Shown here: positions 58,328-64,000 of the stretch, piece by piece
How positions within the stretch are numbered: the first letter of the stretch is position 1
Layout: the number at the start of each line of letters is the position of its first letter
DNA from: Streptomyces sp. TRM70350
Lineage (GTDB): Bacteria; Actinomycetota; Actinomycetes; Streptomycetales; Streptomycetaceae
Assembly: GCF_019219825.1 (NCBI RefSeq)
Contig: NZ_JAHUXH010000004.1
Coordinates: forward strand, 62,001 to 126,000
DNA: 64,000 nt
Direction of reading: 5' to 3'
Made by a program: the position numbers and the translations under genes
Notes under the pieces: model-generated
Told to the model about the DNA's origin: nothing
Databases searched by the model: none
What the model saw: only the letters and a program-made list of their open reading frames with translations

Positions 58328-59575
58328 ATGAACAGTTCCTCCAGACGCCGCCGCCTGACCGCCGCCGCCCTGACCGCCCTCACCGTCGCCACCACTGCCA
58401 CCGCCTGCGGCTCCGGCTCGGCAGGCACCGGAACGAACGCGGCGGACGACGGCACCTACACCGTCTGGGACCCCTACCCGCAGTTCGCCAAGGGCTCGGC
58501 GTGGGTGAAGCTGCTGGACGCCTGCGGCAGCAAGGCCGGCGTGAAGGTCGAGCGGACCGGCTTCGACACCAGCGACCTGGCCAACAAGACCCTGCTCGCG
58601 GCCCAGCAGGGCAACTCCCCGGACGTCCTCGTCGTCGACAACCCCGTGGTGTCGACCCTGGCCGAGGCGGGCGTGCTCACCACCACCGACGACAACCAGC
58701 TCGACACCTCGAAGGTGGACCCCAACCTCCTCGCGGCCGGCCAGTCGGGCGGCAAGACCTACGGCACCCCGATCGGCGCCAACACCCTCGCCCTCTACTA
58801 CAACAAGAAGGTCCTGGAGGAGGCCGGGGTGGACATCGCCTCGGTCAAGGACTGGACGTCGCTGACGGCGGCCCTCGCGAAGGTGAAGGCGGCGGGCAAG
58901 AAGGGCATCACCTTCTCCGCGATCGGTACGGAGGAGGGCACGTTCCAGTTCCTGCCGTGGTTCTGGGGCGCGGGCGCCGAGCTGACCGCCCTCGACTCGG
59001 CCCAGGCCGCCTCGGCCCTGTCGCTGTGGAAGGACTGGCTGAAGCGGGGATACGCCCCCAACTCGGTGCTCAACAACACCCAGACCACCAGCTGGCAGGA
59101 GTTCGCGACCGGCGACTACGCCTTCGCCGAGAACGGCACCTGGCAACTCGCCAACGCCGAGAAGGCGGGCTTCGACTACGGCGTCCTGCCCATCCCGGCC
59201 GCCGACGGAGGCGACGCCGCCGCCCCGACCGGCGGGGAGTTCGTCACCCTCCCGGTCCAGGACGACACCGGCCGCTACGCCACCTCACGGAAGCTGGCGG
59301 CCTGCCTGACCAGCACCCAGAACCTGTACGACACCGACACCACCCTGTCGTACGTGGCTCCCATCGGTGAGGTCCAGGACAAGCAGGTGGCGGCGAACCC
59401 CAAGCTGAAGCCGTGGGTCGACGCGGTCAAGGCGGCCAAGGGGCGCACCAGCGACGACCTGGGCACCAAGTACCCCAGGATCTCCGAGCAGTTGTGGAAG
59501 GCCGTCCAGTCCGCCCTCAGCGGCTCGAAGTCCCCGAAGGACGCGCTCGCCTCCGCTCAGGCGGCGGTCAAGTGA
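58328..59575 (+). CDS. Sugar ABC transporter substrate-binding lipoprotein
   Basis: 415 residues. A lipoprotein signal peptide with Cys27 (TATAC) leads into a family 1 extracellular solute-binding fold: NSPDVLVVDNPVVSTLAEAG, YGTPIGANTLALYYNKKVLE, GTFQFLPWFWGAGAELTALD and FATGDYAFAENGTWQLA. AAAAAGGA at 58313-58320 is the ribosome binding site. It follows lacI by 123 bases without a clear terminator, so read-through from the lacI promoter is likely. Confidence 0.93.
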   Translation: MNSSSRRRRLTAAALTALTVATTATACGSGSAGTGTNAADDGTYTVWDPYPQFAKGSAWVKLLDACGSKAGVKVERTGFDTSDLANKTLLAAQQGNSPDVLVVDNPVVSTLAEAGVLTTTDDNQLDTSKVDPNLLAAGQSGGKTYGTPIGANTLALYYNKKVLEEAGVDIASVKDWTSLTAALAKVKAAGKKGITFSAIGTEEGTFQFLPWFWGAGAELTALDSAQAASALSLWKDWLKRGYAPNSVLNNTQTTSWQEFATGDYAFAENGTWQLANAEKAGFDYGVLPIPAADGGDAAAPTGGEFVTLPVQDDTGRYATSRKLAACLTSTQNLYDTDTTLSYVAPIGEVQDKQVAANPKLKPWVDAVKAAKGRTSDDLGTKYPRISEQLWKAVQSALSGSKSPKDALASAQAAVK

Positions 59576-59576
59576 C

Positions 59577-60476
59577 GTGGCTCCGATGAGACAGCGGCCC
59601 CATCCGCAGTGGGCCGCCTGGGCCTTCCTCGCCCCGGTGACCCTCTACCTCGCCCTCTTCTACGCCTATCCGCTCTACCGCAACCTCGACCTGAGCCTGC
59701 GCAACTACACCGTCCGCTCCTTCGTCCAGGGCGACGCGCCGTTCACGGGCCTGCACAACTACCGGACCGTCTTCGACGACCCCACCTTCGCCCCCGCCCT
59801 GCTCCACACCGTGGTGTTCACCGCCGTGTGTCTGGTCTTCCAGTACGCCATCGGCCTGGCGCTCGCGGTCTTCTTCAACCAGCACTTCCGGCTCTCCGCG
59901 ACCCTGCGCGCCCTGTTCCTGGTGCCCTGGCTGCTGCCGCTGATCGTGTCGGCCTCCACCTGGTCCTGGATGCTCAACAGCGAGTCGGGCGTCGTCAACG
60001 CCGCGCTGCACGCCGTCGGCATCGACCCGGTGAACTGGCTGACCTCGCCGTCCTGGTCGCTGACCTCGGTGATCATCGCCAACATCTGGATCGGCGTGCC
60101 GTTCAACCTGGTCGTGCTCTACAGCGGCCTGCAGTCCATCCCGGCCGGCCTGTACGAGGCCGCCGCCCTTGACGGGGCGGGTGCCTGGCGCCGGTTCTGG
60201 AGCATCACCTTCCCGCTGCTGCGCCCGGTGTCCGCGATCACCCTGCTGCTGGGCCTGGTCTACACGCTCAAGGTCTTCGACATCATCTGGATCATGACCA
60301 AGGGCGGCCCGGCGGAGTCGTCCACCACCTTCGCCACCTGGTCCTACCAGCTCGGCTTCGGCAACCTGCTGCCCGCCTTCGGCCCGGGCGCGGCCGTCGG
60401 GAACCTGCTCGTGGTCGCCGCCCTGGTCTTCGGCCTGGTGTACGTCCGGGTGCAGAGAAAGCAGGCACTGTCATGA
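59577..60476 (+). CDS. Sugar ABC transporter permease (MalF-like)
   Basis: 299 residues, about six membrane helices (WAFLAPVTLYLALFYAYPLY as first) and the inner-loop EAA motif in GLYEAAALDGAGAWRRFWSI. GTG 59577 just after the lipoprotein stop is used; ATG 59586 is an alternative three codons in. Pairs with the next gene in the membrane domain of the importer. Confidence 0.92.
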   Translation: MAPMRQRPHPQWAAWAFLAPVTLYLALFYAYPLYRNLDLSLRNYTVRSFVQGDAPFTGLHNYRTVFDDPTFAPALLHTVVFTAVCLVFQYAIGLALAVFFNQHFRLSATLRALFLVPWLLPLIVSASTWSWMLNSESGVVNAALHAVGIDPVNWLTSPSWSLTSVIIANIWIGVPFNLVVLYSGLQSIPAGLYEAAALDGAGAWRRFWSITFPLLRPVSAITLLLGLVYTLKVFDIIWIMTKGGPAESSTTFATWSYQLGFGNLLPAFGPGAAVGNLLVVAALVFGLVYVRVQRKQALS

Positions 60477-61297
60477 GCCGAAGCGGCAAGCGCACGGGGT
60501 GGAAGACGGCCGTTGGTCTGCTGCTGACCGGGATCATGCTCTTCCCGGTCTACTGGATGCTGAACGTGTCCTTCACCCGCGACCAGGACATGCGCAAGAG
60601 CCCGCCCGACCTGTTCCCCGTCCACGGCACCCTGGCCGGCTACCGCACCGTCCTCGACGAGCAGTTGCCGTACCTCGGCACCAGCCTCGTCATCGGCCTC
60701 GGCACCGTCGTGCTGACCGTGGCCCTGTCCGCCCCCGCCGGATACGCCCTGGCCAAGCTGCGCCCGCGTGGCGGCGGCCTGCTCGGCTTCGTCCTGCTGG
60801 CCGCCCAGATGATCCCCGGCATCATCATGGCGATGGGCTTCTACGCCATCTACCTCCAGCTCGGCCTGCTCCAGTCCGTCCCCGGCCTGATCGTCGCCGA
60901 CTCCACCCTGGCCGTCCCCTTCGCGGTGCTCATCTTCACCGCCTTCATGTCCGGCATCCCCGGCGAACTGCTCCAGGCGGCCAGGACGGACGGCGCCGGG
61001 CCGCTGCGGACCTTCTGGTCGATCGTCCTGCCGATGAGCCGCAACGCCGTCGTCACGGTGTCCCTGTTCGCGTTCCTGTGGTCCTGGTCCGACTTCGTCT
61101 TCGCCAGCACCCTGGTCAACGGCGGCGCCCACGAACCGATCACCCTCGGCATCTACCACTACATCGGCAACAACAACCAGGAGTGGAACGCCATCATGGC
61201 CACCGCCGTCGTGGCCTCGCTGCCGACGGCGGTCATCCTCGTCCTCGCCCAGCGCTACGTCGCCGCCGGCGTGACCGCCGGTGCCGTCAAGGACTGA
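60473..61297 (+). CDS. Sugar ABC transporter permease (MalG-like)
   Basis: 274 residues, about six membrane helices and the EAA-type loop (LLQAARTDGAGPLRTFWSIV, with the first Glu replaced by Gln). It overlaps the preceding permease by four bases. No ATPase gene is in the locus; in Streptomyces the shared ATPase MsiK usually energises such importers. Confidence 0.92.
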   Translation: MSRSGKRTGWKTAVGLLLTGIMLFPVYWMLNVSFTRDQDMRKSPPDLFPVHGTLAGYRTVLDEQLPYLGTSLVIGLGTVVLTVALSAPAGYALAKLRPRGGGLLGFVLLAAQMIPGIIMAMGFYAIYLQLGLLQSVPGLIVADSTLAVPFAVLIFTAFMSGIPGELLQAARTDGAGPLRTFWSIVLPMSRNAVVTVSLFAFLWSWSDFVFASTLVNGGAHEPITLGIYHYIGNNNQEWNAIMATAVVASLPTAVILVLAQRYVAAGVTAGAVKD

Positions 61298-61347
61298 GTT
61301 CCCTTCCCTCTGTTCGAGTCCTGTGCTCGAGAAACGAGTCGCGCTTC

Positions 61348-63084
61348 ATGACCGCCGCCCTTCCCGGCCCGGCCTTCTCCGTCCACGACATCCCGTTCAG
61401 CACGCACGGATCCTGGTTCGACGTCTCACCCGTGGTGGCGGAGAAGACGTACGCCGAGGACCTCCACCTCGTCTCGCACCAGAACGGCATGCACGCCGTC
61501 CTGCGTCTCGTACCGCTCGACGCCACGACGGGCGAGCGGGCGGAGACCCGGGTGGAGGCGACACCGAGCCTGCTGAGCTGGATCGGCGCGGCCGGCCGAG
61601 TCGACCTCGCCTACGAGTCGCCGGACACGGTACGCCTGCGCGGCGCGGGGCTGTCCCTGCGGGTCTGCGCGGCGGCCCCGACGCTGACCCCGTTCAGCGG
61701 CACCTACTTCTTCCACGACGCGGTTGCCGAAGCGTACGTGTTCACCTCGTACGAGACCGGACGCCGCTACCGCGTCACCGTGCTCTGCGGAACGGTGGCC
61801 GATTCGTTCGGCAGCCAGGCCCTCGGCCGCGCCGACCGCGGCCTCACCCTCGCCGCCGACACGGACGGGTCCTGGGAGATCGCGGTCGAGGAACTCGACA
61901 CCGCCCGTCCGCCCTACACGTCGACGGCCGTCTTCGGCAAGATCGTCGAGGCCGCGCGGACCTCCTTCGCGGACTTCGCCGACACGGTGGCCCCCTGGCG
62001 CTCGTCCGCCACCCCGGCCGCCGAGCTCGCCGCCTACGTCCTGTGGTCCGCGACCGTACGCCCCGCGGGGCTGGTCACCCGGCCCGCCGTACTCATGTCC
62101 AAGCACTGGATGGACAAGGTCTGGAGCTGGGACCACTGCTTCAACGCCCTGGCCCTGGCGCCAGGAGCCCCCGAACTGGCCTGGGACCAGTACCACCTGC
62201 CCTTCGACCACCAGGACGAGACCGGGGCGCTGCCCGACTCGGTCACCCACTCCGAGGTTCTCCACAACTTCGTCAAGCCGCCCATCCACGGCTGGGCGTT
62301 CGGTCACCTGCGCCGCCGGCTGGCCACGCCTCCGGACCGGGCGCAACTGGCCGAGACGTACGACCGGCTGAAACGCTGGACGGACTTCTGGCTCACCGCA
62401 CGGCGCGCCCCCGGCGCCGCACTGCCCCACTACCAGCACGGCAACGACAGCGGCTGGGACAACGCCACCACCTTCGACCCCGAACGCGTCGTCGTCACCG
62501 CGGACCTGGCCGCCTTCCTCGTCCTGCAGCTCCGCGAACTCGCCGAGCTGGCCGAGCACTTGGACAGACCGGACGAGGCCCGCCAGTGGACGCGAGCGGC
62601 CGGGACGACCCAGGCGGCGGTGCTCGACCACCTCTGGACCGGTGACCGCTTCGTCGCCCGCGGAGTCGCCGGCGGGGACACCTGGCACACATCGAGCCTG
62701 CTCGACCTGATGCCCATCGTGCTGGGCGAGCACCTGCCGGACGACGTCAGCGGCGTCCTGGCCGCCCGCGTCGAGGCCCATCTGACCCCGCACGGCCTGG
62801 CCACCGAACTGCCGACCTCGCCGCACTACCTCCCCGACGGCTACTGGCGCGGCCCGATCTGGGCCCCCGCCACGGTCCTCATCGAGGACGGCCTGCGCCG
62901 CAGCGGCCACCACCGACTGGCGGACGAGATCAGCGCCCGCTTCCGCGCCCTGTGCGAGACCCACGGCTTCGCCGAGAACTTCGACGCCCTGACCGGAACG
63001 GGCCTGCGCGACCGCGCCTACACCTGGACCGCCAGCGGCTACCTCCTCCTCGCCGAGGCACACGCGCGCCGAGCCGGCCACTGA
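61348..63084 (+). CDS. Cytoplasmic (alpha/alpha)6-barrel glycosidase, MGH1/GH63-like
   Basis: 578 residues without a signal peptide. The N-terminal beta-sandwich (about 1-220) is followed by an (alpha/alpha)6 barrel (about 225-578) with KHWMDKVWSWDHCFNALALA. The catalytic acid is probably Asp in HGNDSGWDNAT near residue 368 and the base Glu in GFAENFDALTG near 542, as in trehalase/GH63/GH37-type enzymes. It follows the second permease by 50 bases. It presumably cleaves the oligosaccharide imported by the ABC system, so the secreted and intracellular enzymes work in sequence. Confidence 0.82.
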   Translation: MTAALPGPAFSVHDIPFSTHGSWFDVSPVVAEKTYAEDLHLVSHQNGMHAVLRLVPLDATTGERAETRVEATPSLLSWIGAAGRVDLAYESPDTVRLRGAGLSLRVCAAAPTLTPFSGTYFFHDAVAEAYVFTSYETGRRYRVTVLCGTVADSFGSQALGRADRGLTLAADTDGSWEIAVEELDTARPPYTSTAVFGKIVEAARTSFADFADTVAPWRSSATPAAELAAYVLWSATVRPAGLVTRPAVLMSKHWMDKVWSWDHCFNALALAPGAPELAWDQYHLPFDHQDETGALPDSVTHSEVLHNFVKPPIHGWAFGHLRRRLATPPDRAQLAETYDRLKRWTDFWLTARRAPGAALPHYQHGNDSGWDNATTFDPERVVVTADLAAFLVLQLRELAELAEHLDRPDEARQWTRAAGTTQAAVLDHLWTGDRFVARGVAGGDTWHTSSLLDLMPIVLGEHLPDDVSGVLAARVEAHLTPHGLATELPTSPHYLPDGYWRGPIWAPATVLIEDGLRRSGHHRLADEISARFRALCETHGFAENFDALTGTGLRDRAYTWTASGYLLLAEAHARRAGH

Positions 63085-63193
63085 TTGCCCACCCCCTCCC
63101 GCCCATGGCGCGCGATGGGTGCACGAGCCGCGCCGGACGGGCTGAGGGAGAATGAGAGGGCGGCGTCCTGGCGCGCTGAAGGCGGTGGGAATC

Positions 63194-64000
63194 ATGGTGC
63201 TGCCCTTGGTCGTGGGTGTCGACGGCTCGGAGCCCAGCCTCGACGCCGTCGACTGGGCCGCGGACGAGGCGGCCCGCCACGGTCTCCCGCTGCGGATCGT
63301 CCACGCCTCGCTGTGGGAGCGGTACGAGGGTGCGGCCCTGGAGGACACCCCCGGGGCCGAGCCGGATGTGGTGACCGAGCACGAGCTCGCCGTGAGTGTC
63401 GTGGCGGGAGCGGCCCAGCGTGCCCGGCAGCGCGCGCCGACGCTGAGGATCAGCACCGACGTGGTGCCGCAGGATGCCGTGTCGGCACTGCTGCACGAGG
63501 CGCGCCTCGCCCGTGCCGTCGTGACCGGGGTACGGGGCAGGGGCCCGATCAGGGAGCTCCTGCTCGGCTCGGTCAGTCTCTCCCTGGCGGCCCGGGCCCC
63601 CTGTCCGGTCGTCGTCGTCCGCGGCCGGGCGGAGAACAGACAGGCCGCCAACGGACGCATCGTCGTGGGCGTCGGCGACGCCACAGCCCCGGCAGCGGTC
63701 CGCTGTGCCTTCCGGGAGGGCGCGGCGCGCGGGTGCGAGATCGAGGCCGTACGGGCCTGGCGTCGCCCGGCGCACAGGCCCGCGCCGCACCCGCTGCTGA
63801 CCGGGGATCCCGCCCATGCCGAGGAGGCCCGTGCCTCGGTTGTGCTCGACGAGGCATTGGAGGGCGTCGCCAAGGAGTACCCCGGCGTGATCGTGCACCG
63901 CGCGCTGGTCGAGGGCTCCGCACGCCATGCCCTGGTGGCCCGGTCGTCGGCGGCCGACCTCCTGGTCATCGGGGCCCATCGGCGTCGCGGCCACCTCGGT
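63194..64000 (+). CDS. Universal stress protein, tandem UspA domains (3' end cut off)
   Basis: The frame from ATG 63194 is open to the end of the window (269 codons). The first UspA domain (about 1-142) starts MVLPLVVGVDGSEPSLDAVD and has the nucleotide-binding GxxGxG-type loop in TGVRGRGPIRELLLGSVS. A second domain begins near residue 153 with GRIVVGVGDATAPAAV and runs to the edge. Tandem Usp proteins in actinobacteria are usually near 290-300 residues, so only a short C-terminal part is missing. Confidence 0.92.
   Translation, partial: MVLPLVVGVDGSEPSLDAVDWAADEAARHGLPLRIVHASLWERYEGAALEDTPGAEPDVVTEHELAVSVVAGAAQRARQRAPTLRISTDVVPQDAVSALLHEARLARAVVTGVRGRGPIRELLLGSVSLSLAARAPCPVVVVRGRAENRQAANGRIVVGVGDATAPAAVRCAFREGAARGCEIEAVRAWRRPAHRPAPHPLLTGDPAHAEEARASVVLDEALEGVAKEYPGVIVHRALVEGSARHALVARSSAADLLVIGAHRRRGHLG

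Overview
This is high-GC actinobacterial DNA, almost certainly from a Streptomyces chromosome. The codon third positions are nearly all G/C, ATGA/GTGA gene overlaps are common, GTG starts and leaderless promoters occur, and the gene families are typical of the genus: SpoIIE-type phosphatases, RsbR-S-T proteins, a SepF-like protein, an F420-type luciferase-like oxidoreductase, Hen1-Pnkp, and a LacI-controlled sugar importer without its own ATPase. No rRNA, tRNA, CRISPR array or intact transposase was recognised. The window looks like accessory and catabolic chromosome rather than core.

Layout: 1-756, 3' part of an XRE/MmyB-type regulator; 1074-1718, a frameshifted and truncated carboxylic acid reductase; 2068-10371, a complete four-gene Wadjet (JetABCD) anti-plasmid operon of the DUF2397/DUF2398/TIGR02680/DUF2399 class; 10428-11494, a CmtR-like metal sensor and a cation efflux pump running into a 23-bp minisatellite; 11923-16453, a TetR-controlled extradiol ring-cleavage operon; 16754-23829, a stressosome-type partner-switching module flanked by two paralogous MarR genes; 24022-27430, an IclR regulator and vanillate-demethylase-like genes with a 62-codon gene between them; 27670-30638, a SepF-like protein, an ATPase overlapping a MazG-like gene, and small conserved genes.

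30903-39370 holds an F420-type oxidoreductase, a DUF4232 lipoprotein, the Hen1-Pnkp RNA-repair operon, and arginine deiminase plus ornithine carbamoyltransferase, followed by a decayed amino-acid permease. 39743-48108 holds an anti-sigma-type ATPase and then what looks like an aerobic CoA-thioester pathway for an ortho-substituted benzoate. The best fit is 2-aminobenzoate, because a two-domain monooxygenase/reductase, an aryl-CoA ligase, a PaaX regulator, an acyl-CoA dehydrogenase, a crotonase-fold protein and a RidA imine hydrolase lie together. 48324-53081 holds a small secreted protein and an ALF-repeat polymorphic toxin with its presumed immunity gene. 53154-63084 is a LacI-regulated glycan locus: a secreted multidomain glycoside hydrolase, the repressor, an ABC importer and a cytoplasmic glycosidase, with three near-identical operators at the divergent promoters. 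A universal stress protein is cut by the right edge.

The most unusual points are the minisatellite at the end of the efflux gene, a 13-residue tandem repeat inserted in an acyl-CoA dehydrogenase, a repeat element supplying the N-terminus of the monooxygenase/reductase, a crotonase that seems to lack both hydratase glutamates, an SpoIIE-type phosphatase with Asn at a metal-binding position, and the overlapping ATPase-MazG pair. All family assignments are from reading the sequence; no database search was run.
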